Positions 26,285-35,743 are shown, numbered from the stretch's first letter. The stretch is 64,000 nucleotides of DNA from Bacteroidales bacterium KHT7 (GCA_900102385.1 FNBQ01000001.1:124001-188000), one strand, 5' to 3'. Notes: generated by a model not told the origin, from the letters alone. Numbers and translations are program-made.

Positions 26285-27480
26285 AAGAAGGATGGAAATA
26301 TATGAAGTTGGGAGAAATAAGTGAATCTATAAAAGATGGTGATTGGATTGAAAAAAAAGATCAATCATTATCCGGTTTTAGATTAATACAAACGGGCAAT
26401 ATCGGTGTGGGTTTATTTAAAAATAAAGCAGAATCAGCACGTTATATAAGTGAAGAAACATTTTCACGTCTACATTGTGAAGAAGTTTTTGAAGGCGACA
26501 TTTTGATTTCTCGTTTGCCAGACCCTGTTGGACGTGCGTGTATTGTGCCGTATTTGGATACGCGCAACATTACAGCGGTAGATTGTTCAATCGTAAAATT
26601 AAACAGCAAAATAATCAATAGCGATTATTTTCTCCTGTATACTCAATCAAATAAATATTTCAACCAAATATCTTCGTTGTGTACAGGTTCGACAAGACAA
26701 CGTATTACAAGGAAAAAACTTACAGAACTTCAAATTCCCGTTCCCCCGCTCCCCGACCAGCAGCGCATTGTTTCCTATCTTGATGCCGAGTTTGTGAAGA
26801 TAGAAGCCCTTAAAGCCAATGCCGAAAAGCAACTTCAAGCCGCCAAAGATTTGTTTCAAGCCGCTCTAAAAGAGATGTTGACACCGAAAGAAGGATGGGT
26901 GGAGAAGAAGTTAAAGGAGGTAGGTAAAACACAAACTGGTTCAACACCTTCAAAAAGCAATGCCAATTATTATGGCAACTACATACCTTTCATAAGACCT
27001 GCTGAATTAAATTTCAACAATAACGGTGAAATAAAATATGATAGTGAAGTAAAACTGAGCGAGTCTGGTGCTAATTGTAGCAGAGTAATAGATGAAAACT
27101 CTGTATTAATGTGTTGTATTGGCAGCATTGGCAAAATAGGCTTTACAACACTAAAAGTAACTTGCAATCAGCAAATTAACACAATAACACCTTGTAGTGA
27201 TTATAATGCTCGTTTTATTTATTATGCATTATTATCACCTGATTTTCAAGAAGAAGCCATAAAAATAGCTAATAGTGCTCGAGCTACGTTAGCTATTATA
27301 AGTAAAGGAAAATGGGAAAACATTTTTATACCTATACCGCCACGTAAGGAGCAGCAACGTATCGCCGACCGCCTCGACGCACTCTCTGCCAATGTGAAAG
27401 CATTGCAAACGAACTACGCCGAAACCATAACGCTCTGCAACGACTTGAAACAGGCGTTGTTGAAAAAGGTGTTTGGATAG
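26281..27480 (+). CDS. hsdS: Type I restriction-modification specificity subunit
   Basis: 399 residues with the bipartite HsdS plan: target-recognition domain 1 (about 1-155), conserved helix (about 158-205, QQRIVSYLDAEFVKIEALKA), target-recognition domain 2 (about 210-355), and a second conserved helix at the C-terminus (about 357-397, QQRIADRLDALSANVKAL). Each recognition domain reads one half of a split DNA target. The recognition-domain DNA is more AT-rich than the helix regions and the neighbouring hsdM and hsdR, which fits exchange of these segments between systems. Overlaps hsdM by 4 bases; 95 bases precede the next gene, so a second promoter is used there. Target sequence cannot be deduced. 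Confidence 0.95.
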   Translation: MKEGWKYMKLGEISESIKDGDWIEKKDQSLSGFRLIQTGNIGVGLFKNKAESARYISEETFSRLHCEEVFEGDILISRLPDPVGRACIVPYLDTRNITAVDCSIVKLNSKIINSDYFLLYTQSNKYFNQISSLCTGSTRQRITRKKLTELQIPVPPLPDQQRIVSYLDAEFVKIEALKANAEKQLQAAKDLFQAALKEMLTPKEGWVEKKLKEVGKTQTGSTPSKSNANYYGNYIPFIRPAELNFNNNGEIKYDSEVKLSESGANCSRVIDENSVLMCCIGSIGKIGFTTLKVTCNQQINTITPCSDYNARFIYYALLSPDFQEEAIKIANSARATLAIISKGKWENIFIPIPPRKEQQRIADRLDALSANVKALQTNYAETITLCNDLKQALLKKVFG

Positions 27481-27542
27481 ATTTGTGCCAAATCAGCAAA
27501 ATTAGCATACTGAAATCTGCATAATTCGCTAATTATTTTTAG

Positions 27543-27550
27543 TATATTTG
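27543..27550 (+). promoter_or_regulatory. -7 promoter element for rhuM-hsdR
   Basis: TATATTTG fits TAnnTTTG and lies 25 bases before the ATG at 27576. It suggests that rhuM and hsdR can be transcribed separately from hsdMS. No -33 TTTG found. Confidence 0.5.
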
Positions 27551-27575
27551 TACGGATTATAAAAAAAACATAATT

Positions 27576-28592
27576 ATGGACGAACAGCAGAATATAATCA
27601 TATATCGTACAGCAGACGGACGAGCTTCGGTTGTACTCTTTGCTAAAGATGGAAATATATGGCTTAACCAACAACAGATGGCAGAACTTTTTGCCACCTC
27701 GAAGCAATTGATTAGTCACCACATAGCTAACATACTAAAAGAGAATGAATTGAATGAAGATTCAGTTGTAAAACAATATTTGACAACTGCCGCAGATGGC
27801 AAAAATTACAACGTGGTATTCTACTCTCTCGAAATGATTATAGCTGTAGGTTATAGGGTACGAGGCATTCGTGGCACGCAGTTCAGACAATGGGCAACAG
27901 AGCATCTGACGGAATATCTTGTAAAAGGTTTTACGATGGATGACGAGCGCCTGAAGAATCCAGACGGCAGACCCGACTACTTCGATGAATTGCTGCTGCG
28001 CATCCGCGACATTAGAGCATCGGAAAAACGTTTCTATCAGAAGATAAGAGACCTCTTTGCACTAAGCAGCGACTACGACAAGAGCGACAAGGCAACACAG
28101 ATGTTCTTTGCCGAAACGCAGAACAAACTGCTCTATGCCGTAGCCCACAAGACGGCTGCCGAACTTATTGTCAGTAGGGCCGACGCAAACCAACCTAATA
28201 TGGGACTCACCACATGGAAAGGCAGCATCGTGCGCAAAGGCGACGTTATCATTGCAAAGAACTATCTGCACGATGATGAAATAGAGTCATTGAATCGTCT
28301 GGTAGACATCTTCCTGACAAGTGCCGAAGAACGAGTAAAGAATCGCCGGGATCTTACACTTGACTATTGGCGCAAGAATGTGGACAACCTGTTGACATTC
28401 CAAGATAAAGACATACTGCAAGATACCGGTAGCATTACAAACTATGAAGCAGAGAAAACGGTGAAACAAATATATGATGTTTTCAACAACAAGCGTAAAC
28501 AATTGGAGGCGCAAACAGCCGATGCCGAAGATATGAAAATGCTGGAAGATTTAGAAAAAAAAATTGTAGCAGAAAATAAAAAAGGGAAATAG
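27576..28592 (+). CDS. RhuM-family protein (virulence RhuM), inserted in RM operon
   Basis: 338 residues. The N-terminal part has a KilA/antirepressor-like layout (IWLNQQQMAELFATSKQLISHHIANIL, then YNVVFYSLEMIIAVGYRVRGIRGTQFRQWATEHLTEYLVKGFTMDDERLKNP), which is the diagnostic RhuM block; the C-terminal half is charged and helical. RhuM proteins are frequent companions of type I restriction genes in gut Bacteroidales; their role is unproven. The gene lies between hsdS and hsdR, 9 bases before hsdR, so it is probably co-translated with it. The name comes from a Salmonella pathogenicity-island gene, so it does not by itself imply virulence. Confidence 0.9.
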   Translation: MDEQQNIIIYRTADGRASVVLFAKDGNIWLNQQQMAELFATSKQLISHHIANILKENELNEDSVVKQYLTTAADGKNYNVVFYSLEMIIAVGYRVRGIRGTQFRQWATEHLTEYLVKGFTMDDERLKNPDGRPDYFDELLLRIRDIRASEKRFYQKIRDLFALSSDYDKSDKATQMFFAETQNKLLYAVAHKTAAELIVSRADANQPNMGLTTWKGSIVRKGDVIIAKNYLHDDEIESLNRLVDIFLTSAEERVKNRRDLTLDYWRKNVDNLLTFQDKDILQDTGSITNYEAEKTVKQIYDVFNNKRKQLEAQTADAEDMKMLEDLEKKIVAENKKGK

Positions 28593-28601
28593 CCAATAAC
28601 T

Positions 28602-31010
28602 ATGGACGAATCAACAACACGCCGAAAGAAGATAGACCCTGCGCTCTATGCCGTGGGTTGGGAGCAAGTGCCCGAAAGTCAGATACTCAACGAGCAACGC
28701 GCGTACCTCATTGCGCCCGGTCGTGTGGAAAAACTGAAGGCACGTCACCCCAAGAAGGTGGACTACATTCTGGAATACAAGGGCATAAAACTCGCTGTCG
28801 TGGAAGCCAAATCCGACGAAACAGATGTTTCGGTGGGCGTGCCGCAAGCCAAGCAGTACGCCGAAATGTTGCAGATTCGCTATACATACGCTACCAACGG
28901 CGACAAAATCTACTTCATAGATATGGGCGTTAAGGATGCGCACGGCAATTACTCCGTGCCATCTACCGAGAAGTTCATAGACAAATTCCCATCGCCGCAA
29001 GAGTTGTGGCAGATGACATTCCCCGAGGATAACGAGTGGCGCGACCGCTTCAACCTCGAACCACTGAACCGTGGCGGCAGCCGCGAGCCGCGTTATTACC
29101 AAGTAAACGCCATCAACAACGTGCTCAACGCAGTGGCAAACGGACAAAACCGCATTTTGCTAACTATGGCAACCGGCACGGGCAAAACATACACCGCTTT
29201 TCAGATTTGTTGGAAACTATTTCAGACCAAATGGAATCTCCACGGAGCCGACCAACGTCCGCGCATACTTTTCATCGCCGACCGCAATATACTTGCCAAC
29301 CAAGCCGTCAACGATTTTGAACAGTTTCCCGACGATGCCATGGTGCGCATCACGCCCGACGAGTTGCGCAAGAACCATGGCAAAGTACCAACGGCGCGGC
29401 ATCTCTATTTCACCATCTTCCAAACCTTCATGTGTGCCGACGAGAGTGGCGAGCCTTACTATAAACAATATCCAGCGGATTTCTTCGATTTCATCATAAT
29501 AGACGAGTGCCACCGTGGAGGTGCAAATGACGAAAGCCAATGGCGCGAACTTATGGATTATTTTTCGCCCGCCTATCAACTCGGAATGACCGCCACGCCG
29601 CGCCGTCAGGACAACGCCAACACATACCGCTATTTTGGCGAGCCGGTGTATTCCTATTCGCTCAAACAAGGCATCGCCGACGGCTATCTCACGCCATTCC
29701 GCGTGCGCATTTCTGAAAGCAACATCGACGAGTACACTTACAACCCCGACGACGAGGTTGAAGGCGAAATAGATATCGAAAAGACCTATACCGAAAGCGA
29801 TTTCTATAATGGCAAAATAGAGATTCGCCAGCGCGACGAATACCGAGTAAAGGAACTCCTTGCGCAGATAAATCCAGACGAAAAGACGATTGTGTTCTGT
29901 GCCACACAGCTTCATGCGCACATCATTCGCGACATGATAAACCAGCACAAAAAGAACCCTGCGCCGAACTACTGTGAGCGCGTGACTGCCGACGATGGCG
30001 CGGATGGCGAAGAGGCTCTGAGACTCTTTCAAGACAACGAGCACAAGTTGCCGACCATTCTAACCACATCGCAGAAACTATCTACTGGCGTGGATGCTCG
30101 CAACGTGCGCAACATTGCGCTGATGCGTCCTGTAAACAACATGGTGGAGTTCAAGCAGATTATCGGTCGCGGCACACGCCTTTTCGACGATAAATACTAC
30201 TTCACTATTTACGACTTTGTGGGCGCAAGTCGCAATTTTCAAGATGCCGAGTGGGACGGCGACCCATTCTGTCCTGTCTGTGGCAATTATCCCTGCACCT
30301 GCAACAAAAAACCGAAGCCATATCCCAAGGATGAGCCAGAAGGACTACCAGAAGCAAGCGACACCCATAAGCCATGCCCTGTGTGCGGTCATCTGCCTTG
30401 CACCTGCGACGGCGGCAGCAAGCCCCAAAAGAAAATCATCGTCCGCCTGTCGGCACAGCGCACATTCGGACTAAAAACAAAATGGACGGAGAAATTCCAG
30501 TATGGCGACGAACTTATTTCGATAGAAGAATTTATACAGAAACTTTTCGGCAAATTGCCGTCGTTCTTCAACGGACCGGAGGATTTGCGAAAACAATGGG
30601 AGCATCCCGACACACGTCGCGCCCTGCTCAACCAACTGGAACAAGAAGGCTTTCACGAAGAGAAACTTCAGAAGATGCAGTTTGTGATGGGACGCGAGGA
30701 TTGCGACCTGCTCGATGTGCTCGAATATCTTGCCTACGAAACCACGCCTATAGAACGCGAAAAACGCGTTGAACTCGTGCGACAAGACTATTACAAGCAG
30801 CAGACTAAAGCTCAAAAAGAATTCATCGACTTCCTTATCGCCCAGTATCTGCGCAACAGTTACCACGAATTCACGTCCGACAATCTTGGCAAGTTCATCA
30901 ATATGAAATACGGCTCAATTGCCGACGCCAAAGCCAACCTCGATATGGACGTATCGCAGATACGCAACCAGTACATCGAGTTTCAACGACAACTATACAG
31001 CAGAGCATAA
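28602..31010 (+). CDS. hsdR: Type I restriction endonuclease, HsdR subunit
   Basis: 802 residues. Nuclease core: D54, then E68-A-K70 (VEAK), the PD-(D/E)xK arrangement that cuts DNA. Helicase motor: Walker A ATGTGKT (190-196), DECH box (301-304), TATPRR (330-335) and motif VI QIIGRGTR (519-526). A stretch with two near-identical cysteine knuckles follows, CPVCGNYPCTC (557-567) and CPVCGHLPCTC (592-602), then the C-terminal domain that binds the methylase. It translocates and cleaves unmodified DNA together with HsdM and HsdS. Length and motifs fit EcoEI/EcoKI-like HsdR. Ends 4 bases before a strong bidirectional terminator. Confidence 0.95.
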   Translation: MDESTTRRKKIDPALYAVGWEQVPESQILNEQRAYLIAPGRVEKLKARHPKKVDYILEYKGIKLAVVEAKSDETDVSVGVPQAKQYAEMLQIRYTYATNGDKIYFIDMGVKDAHGNYSVPSTEKFIDKFPSPQELWQMTFPEDNEWRDRFNLEPLNRGGSREPRYYQVNAINNVLNAVANGQNRILLTMATGTGKTYTAFQICWKLFQTKWNLHGADQRPRILFIADRNILANQAVNDFEQFPDDAMVRITPDELRKNHGKVPTARHLYFTIFQTFMCADESGEPYYKQYPADFFDFIIIDECHRGGANDESQWRELMDYFSPAYQLGMTATPRRQDNANTYRYFGEPVYSYSLKQGIADGYLTPFRVRISESNIDEYTYNPDDEVEGEIDIEKTYTESDFYNGKIEIRQRDEYRVKELLAQINPDEKTIVFCATQLHAHIIRDMINQHKKNPAPNYCERVTADDGADGEEALRLFQDNEHKLPTILTTSQKLSTGVDARNVRNIALMRPVNNMVEFKQIIGRGTRLFDDKYYFTIYDFVGASRNFQDAEWDGDPFCPVCGNYPCTCNKKPKPYPKDEPEGLPEASDTHKPCPVCGHLPCTCDGGSKPQKKIIVRLSAQRTFGLKTKWTEKFQYGDELISIEEFIQKLFGKLPSFFNGPEDLRKQWEHPDTRRALLNQLEQEGFHEEKLQKMQFVMGREDCDLLDVLEYLAYETTPIEREKRVELVRQDYYKQQTKAQKEFIDFLIAQYLRNSYHEFTSDNLGKFINMKYGSIADAKANLDMDVSQIRNQYIEFQRQLYSRA

Positions 31011-31013
31011 AAA

Positions 31014-31042
31014 AAAGGCGTGCCACATTGCGACACGCCTTT
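31014..31042. terminator. Bidirectional intrinsic terminator
   Basis: AAAGGCGTG (31014-31022) and CACGCCTTT (31034-31042) form a 9-bp stem with an 11-base loop, flanked by A and T runs, between the convergent hsdR and nucleotidyltransferase genes. Confidence 0.85.
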
Positions 31043-31057
31043 CTAAATATTCTATCT

Positions 31058-31972
31058 TTAGAACAGCTTCTCTGGATATTCGCCACTCTCAACAAGAGCC
31101 TTAATCTTGGCTACTGTCTCAGGACGGTCCTCAGGATAAGTTACGCCGAACCACTTTGATGTAGTGTCGAGAACCTTAACTGTTGCAGTACCCTCGTTAA
31201 TCAACTTGTTTACCATGAGAGGAATGAAGAACTCAGCCTTCAGATTCTCCATGTTCTTAGGGTCTTTCAGGAACTCAACGAAGAAGTCCTGACTGTACTT
31301 GAAGTAATCAGGAGTGAAGCCCCATACGTTCATAGAAACAGGAGTGTTGTCGTCAACGGCAACCCAAGTTGTGTTGTCATCGTCGAGATACTTAACAACG
31401 CCGTCGATGCGCTGAATCTTAGTGCGCTCAACAACGGTTGTAAGATGTCCCTCGGCATTTGTTGAGCAGATGCCACGGCTCACAGTTCCGCTCTCTGAAA
31501 GAGTGTTGCCAACGCGGAAGCCAACCATTGAGTACTGGTTTGTTGCGCCCTCAGGAAGTTCGCTCAGGAACTTGCCCATAACGGCAAATGTATCACGGCC
31601 GTAGAAGTCGTCGCAGTTGATAACGGCAAAAGGCTCTTTGATAACGTCCTTGCCCATGAGCACAGCGTGGTTTGTTCCCCAAGGCTTTGTTCTGCCCTCA
31701 GGACAAGTAAAGCCCTCTGGAAGGTCGTCAATGCTCTGGAATACAAGTTCAACAGGAAGTTTGTCCTGATACTTGCTTATAATCTTCTCGCGGAAGTCCT
31801 GCTCGAAATCCTTGCGGATAACGAACACCAACTTACCGAATCCGCCACGGATAGCATCATAAATTGAATAATCCATGATAGTCTCGCCGTTAGGACCCAG
31901 ACCATCGAGCTGCTTCAGACCGCCGTAACGGCTTCCCATTCCTGCAGCTAACAGAAATAAAGTAGGTTTCAT
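31058..31972 (-). CDS. Sugar-phosphate nucleotidyltransferase
   Basis: 304 residues of the NTP-transferase fold. The N-terminal GMGSRYGGLKQL carries the nucleotide-binding G-x-G-(S/T)-R-x(6)-K signature, and the region NCDDFYGRDTF contains the metal-binding Asp of these enzymes. This family joins a sugar-1-phosphate to a nucleotide; the LKQLDGLGPNGETIMDYSIYDAI start is unlike RmlA, so the sugar and nucleotide are uncertain. Transcribed alone, convergent with hsdR; a -7 element lies about 55 bases upstream of its ATG. Could supply precursors to the adjacent polysaccharide locus but is not linked to it. Confidence 0.82.
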   Translation of the reverse strand: MKPTLFLLAAGMGSRYGGLKQLDGLGPNGETIMDYSIYDAIRGGFGKLVFVIRKDFEQDFREKIISKYQDKLPVELVFQSIDDLPEGFTCPEGRTKPWGTNHAVLMGKDVIKEPFAVINCDDFYGRDTFAVMGKFLSELPEGATNQYSMVGFRVGNTLSESGTVSRGICSTNAEGHLTTVVERTKIQRIDGVVKYLDDDNTTWVAVDDNTPVSMNVWGFTPDYFKYSQDFFVEFLKDPKNMENLKAEFFIPLMVNKLINEGTATVKVLDTTSKWFGVTYPEDRPETVAKIKALVESGEYPEKLF

Positions 31973-32023
31973 TTAAATAATATTTTTATAAGTATTACAT
32001 TAACTTTTTTCTAAAAAGTGCAT

Positions 32024-32031
32024 CAAAGGTA
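32024..32031 (-). promoter_or_regulatory. -7 element of the nucleotidyltransferase gene
   Basis: Minus strand TACCTTTG, about 52 bases from the ATG at 31972. Confidence 0.5.
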
Positions 32032-32044
32032 GTGAAAAAATAGA

Positions 32045-32052
32045 TATATTTG
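32045..32052 (+). promoter_or_regulatory. -7 element of the beta-helix protein gene
   Basis: Plus strand TATATTTG, about 130 bases before the ATG at 32184. Facing the minus-strand element at 32031-32024, only 13 bases apart, so the two divergent promoters overlap. Confidence 0.45.
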
Positions 32053-32183
32053 TACGCTAAAAAGTTAAAACAAGTTTAAAAAATTAAAAATATGCGTCGG
32101 GCAGACCATGTTTTAAATAATTCAACTCTTTCTGCACACTAAACATTACAAATACAAATAGGTAAAATCAAAAAATTCTACAA

Positions 32184-35100
32184 ATGAACAAAAAAGCAAT
32201 AATATTCTCACTTATGCTTTGCAGCGTCTGCGGAATGGCTTTTGCCCAAAAGCCAGCACCAAAGAAGCCCCACATCAAATTGGAGAACGGCAAGATGGAA
32301 TACGACACATACCGCTATGTCGACTATTCTTTCTGCGGATACCGCCAGTCTGACACCAGCATACCCGATGTTCCGGTAAAGGCTGTGGTGAACGATGCCG
32401 AGGCTATTCAGGCTGCCATCGACTATGTGGGCAAACTGCCAGCCGACAAGAACGGACATCGCGGAGCTGTTCTGCTGGGCGAAGGGACTTTCGAGATTTC
32501 ACAGCGTCTGCACATTGCCAACAGCGGCGTGGTTCTGCGCGGAATGGGCAGAGACAAGACCATAATACGAAAGAAAGGCGTAGACAGGATGTCGCTCCTG
32601 CTCATCGAAGACAAGGGCGATGTGAAATATACCGACAGCACAACCGTGGCGCAGGACTTTGTATATGTTAACGACAAGACAATACGTCTTGCCAACGCAA
32701 CGAACTACAAGGTTGGCGACCGCATAAGCCTTACATGGCAGAGCACCAACGAATGGATAAACTCGCTGGGCTGCGCAGGGTTCTCGCCAACCAACAGCAC
32801 TCTTGGCTGGCACAAGGGCGATACCGACGTTCAGTGGACACGACGCGTAACTGCCGTAAAGGGCAACGAGATTACGATAGACGTTCCGCTTACAATGACT
32901 CTAAACAAGAGCCTTGCCAACACCATAGTGGCGCGAATGCCCGTTTATAATATAATAGGTGAATGTGGAGTGGAGAACCTAACCCTCGAATCGGATTACG
33001 AGAGCGACTTCGACGAGAATCATTGCTGGACAGGCATCTCGGTAGACAATGCCGAAAACTGTTGGGTGCGAATGGTAAACTTCCGTCACTTTGCCGGAAG
33101 CGCGGTTATACTTCAGCGCGGAGCAAGCATGACTACCGTTGAGGACTGCAAGAGTTACGAGCCAAAGAGCGAAGTGGCAGGCGCGCGTCGTCAGACATTC
33201 TACACTCTCGGTCAGATGAACTTGTTCCAGAGATGCTACTCGGAAGAAGGAATACACGACTTCTCTGCCGGATGGTGCGCCGCCGGTCCTAATGCCTTCG
33301 TACAATGCGAGGCGATGAATGCCCACGGCTACAGCGGCCCCGTTGAGGCATGGGCTTGCGGTCTGCTCTTCGACATCGTAGACATCATAGGAAACGACAT
33401 AAAGTTCTGCAACCTCGGACAGAGCAAGAACGGCGCAGGCTGGAACACTGCCAACAGTATGCTGTGGCAATGTACCGCAGGCGAGATTTTCTGCTACTCG
33501 CCTGATGCCGCCAACACCAACCATTGCTACTACAACTGGTCGAAAGAGAGCGGCGACGGCGACTGGTATGGCGGAGGCAACTTCGGCAAGCCACGAAGTC
33601 TGTTCGCACAGCAACTTGAGGACAGGACAAACGCAAAGAATGCCGAGAAATGCCGCATATACATGCGAAACACCAACGCAAGCAGCAATCCTGCCGTTGA
33701 AGACGCTCAGATTCTTGCCGAGGAAGCCCGAACCGTTCCGCGCGTAACGCTCGAGGCGTGGATTGACTCGGCCGTATTCAACAGCGATTTGCTGGCTCAG
33801 GGCAAGGCGAAGGTCATCAGCACACCAGCAAAGAAGAATGAGGCAACACACCATAACATAGCCATCGCCAACGGACAGATTACGAAAGACGGCAGCGCAA
33901 TAGCCGGAAATCTGTACAGCACTCCGTGGTGGCGCGGAAACATCCGTCCGTCGTTCGTAAAGGGCTTCTACTCTGCCCCAGCCGTAACCCGTTTCGTTCC
34001 CGACCGCGAAGGCACAGGCCTGACCGACCGCATAGACTCGGTTGTTAACTACATGGACAAAAACAACTTCTGCATATTTGCACAGAACTACGGATTGTGG
34101 ACCGACCGTCGCCGCGACGACCATCTGCGAGTAAAACGCCGCGATGCCGATGTGTGGGCACCGTTCTACGAGCAGCCTCTGGCACGTTCGGGCAAGGAGA
34201 CGGCTTGGGACGGAATGACAAAATACGACCTCACAAAGCCGAATAAATGGTACTTTGCACGCCTCAACGAATTTGCCGACAAGTTCGACGGTCTGCTGTA
34301 CTTCCACCACTATTTCCAGCATAACATTCTCGAAGCCGGAGCGCACTGGGTTGACAGTCCTTGGCGTCCGGTAAACAACATCAACGGCTCGGTATTTCCT
34401 GAGCCTGTGCCATTCACCGGCGACAAGCGAATATTCGTGGCAACGTTCTTCTACGACATCAACAACCCGAAGATGGCAGAACTGCACAGACAATACATCC
34501 GCCAGCAACTCGACCAGTTCAAGGGCAAGGAAAACGTCGTTCATCTTATCAGCGAGGAGTTTACAGGTCCGCTACACTTCGTGCAGTTCTGGATTGACTG
34601 CATAAAGGAATGGGAGGCTGAGAACGGCAGAGTGAAGGTTGCCCTCTCGGTTACGAAAGATGTTCAGGACGCAATCCTCTCCGACCCTTCGAGAGCATCG
34701 GTGGTCGACATCATCGACATAAAATACTGGCATTACAACACCAAAGGCCTGTGGGCAATAGAGAGCGGAAAGAATCTGTCGCCGCGCCAATGGCAGCGCA
34801 AGTTCAAGCCGGGCTCAACAGGATTTAACGAGGTGTTCAAGGCTGTGAGCGAATACAAGCAGAAGTACCCGGAGAAGGCGGTTACATACTCGGCTCAGAA
34901 CTTCGACAAGAACGGATGGGCTGTGCTGATGGCTGGCGGCTCGTGCGCAAATATCAAGGTTGACGATGCCTTCCGAAAGAAGTTCCTTGCATCGGTTGCC
35001 AGCATGAAACCCGAAGCAGCAAACGATGACATCAAAGTTATGAAGGGCGACAATGCCGCACTCGTCTACCTAAGTAGCGCAACGGCAAAGGTTTCGCTCC

Positions 35101-35228
35101 CTGCCGGAAAATTCACGCTCTACCAAATAGACAGCACGGGAAAGATGAAGAAAATCTCAGGCAATATAAAAGGTGAATACGCGTTTGGCGAAAAGGCAGA
35201 AAAGGGCGTGTATTGGTTTACTAAGTAA
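32184..35228 (+). CDS. Secreted right-handed beta-helix protein with C-terminal DUF6298-like domain
   Basis: 1014 residues with signal peptide (1-22, ending GMAFAQ). The N-terminal half (about 30-480) reads as a pectate-lyase-type parallel beta-helix: AIQAAIDYV, GAVLLGEGTFEIS, SGVVLRGMGRDKTIIRKKG, GVENLTLES, CWVRMVNFRHFAGSAVIL. The C-terminal half (about 600-930) contains PAVTRFVPDREGTGL, WDGMTKYDLTKPNKWYFARLNEFADKFDG, FHHYFQHNILEAGAHWVDSPWRP and HLISEEFTGPLHFVQFWID, resembling what is catalogued as DUF6298 in Bacteroidetes, a (beta/alpha)8-like glycosidase-related region by impression. Likely a periplasmic or surface carbohydrate-active protein; substrate unknown. Stands alone; no SusC/SusD genes in the window. 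Confidence 0.78.
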   Translation: MNKKAIIFSLMLCSVCGMAFAQKPAPKKPHIKLENGKMEYDTYRYVDYSFCGYRQSDTSIPDVPVKAVVNDAEAIQAAIDYVGKLPADKNGHRGAVLLGEGTFEISQRLHIANSGVVLRGMGRDKTIIRKKGVDRMSLLLIEDKGDVKYTDSTTVAQDFVYVNDKTIRLANATNYKVGDRISLTWQSTNEWINSLGCAGFSPTNSTLGWHKGDTDVQWTRRVTAVKGNEITIDVPLTMTLNKSLANTIVARMPVYNIIGECGVENLTLESDYESDFDENHCWTGISVDNAENCWVRMVNFRHFAGSAVILQRGASMTTVEDCKSYEPKSEVAGARRQTFYTLGQMNLFQRCYSEEGIHDFSAGWCAAGPNAFVQCEAMNAHGYSGPVEAWACGLLFDIVDIIGNDIKFCNLGQSKNGAGWNTANSMLWQCTAGEIFCYSPDAANTNHCYYNWSKESGDGDWYGGGNFGKPRSLFAQQLEDRTNAKNAEKCRIYMRNTNASSNPAVEDAQILAEEARTVPRVTLEAWIDSAVFNSDLLAQGKAKVISTPAKKNEATHHNIAIANGQITKDGSAIAGNLYSTPWWRGNIRPSFVKGFYSAPAVTRFVPDREGTGLTDRIDSVVNYMDKNNFCIFAQNYGLWTDRRRDDHLRVKRRDADVWAPFYEQPLARSGKETAWDGMTKYDLTKPNKWYFARLNEFADKFDGLLYFHHYFQHNILEAGAHWVDSPWRPVNNINGSVFPEPVPFTGDKRIFVATFFYDINNPKMAELHRQYIRQQLDQFKGKENVVHLISEEFTGPLHFVQFWIDCIKEWEAENGRVKVALSVTKDVQDAILSDPSRASVVDIIDIKYWHYNTKGLWAIESGKNLSPRQWQRKFKPGSTGFNEVFKAVSEYKQKYPEKAVTYSAQNFDKNGWAVLMAGGSCANIKVDDAFRKKFLASVASMKPEAANDDIKVMKGDNAALVYLSSATAKVSLPAGKFTLYQIDSTGKMKKISGNIKGEYAFGEKAEKGVYWFTK

Positions 35229-35311
35229 ATTTTTAAGTTGAAACTTGAGAGTTGAAAGTTGAAACCGTTTAATTGACAAGAAAATTGAAACTTGAAAGTT
35301 TGCTTTAGGAC

Positions 35312-35361
35312 AAAATCCCTTGCAGAAGCAACAGTATGTGCGTTGCCCTGCAAGGGATTTT
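35312..35361 (+). terminator. Intrinsic terminator behind the beta-helix protein gene
   Basis: 14-bp stem AAAATCCCTTGCAG (35312-35325) with its complement (35348-35361), an inner GCAAC/GTTGC stem and T tail. Between gene and terminator is an AT repeat stretch (about 35235-35300). Confidence 0.75.
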
Positions 35362-35712
35362 TCGTTCTTCTTACGAATTCTGCGATAAGGGATTACTCGA
35401 ATTTGGGGTAACATTCTTACTTTACCCCCAAAAACGGATTATCAATTTTAGGTACTTTACGGATAACTATTAGATTTTAATTTCAACGATATTCGTATCT
35501 TTTCAGCACACAGAGGCTACTGAAACGCGGTTACTGGGCAATGACGCTTTCTGCGTCATTCTGAAAAAACGATTCATAATGACGGAAAACTGCATTTTTT
35601 ATCATGAGCATACAAACGATTTAATCTTTTGATTTTTAGCAAGATTGCCCATTTTAAGGGCTTTTCAGCAAGAAAATAAGCTTCAGACAGGTGCATTTTC
35701 ATCGGCAAAAAA
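35362..35712. other. Noncoding spacer before tRNA-Asp
   Basis: No gene seen. Contains a short hairpin ATGACGC (35541-35547) / GCGTCAT (35553-35559), possibly a further terminator-like stem. Confidence 0.4.
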
Positions 35713-35743
35713 TTTGCATATTCAAATTTTATTTGTATCTTTG
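35713..35743 (+). promoter_or_regulatory. Promoter of tRNA-Asp
   Basis: TTTG at 35713-35716, 19 bases, TATCTTTG at 35736-35743: exact consensus. The mature tRNA begins about 60 bases downstream. Confidence 0.8.

Noticed and set aside
24839-31010. Phase-variable (shufflon) type I restriction locus
   Set aside because: Only one hsdS gene, no inverted copies or recombinase seen nearby.
32979-34544. Minus-strand frame of 521 codons opposite the beta-helix protein
   Set aside because: Antisense to a gene with a signal peptide and recognisable repeats; no promoter or family features of its own. A shadow.
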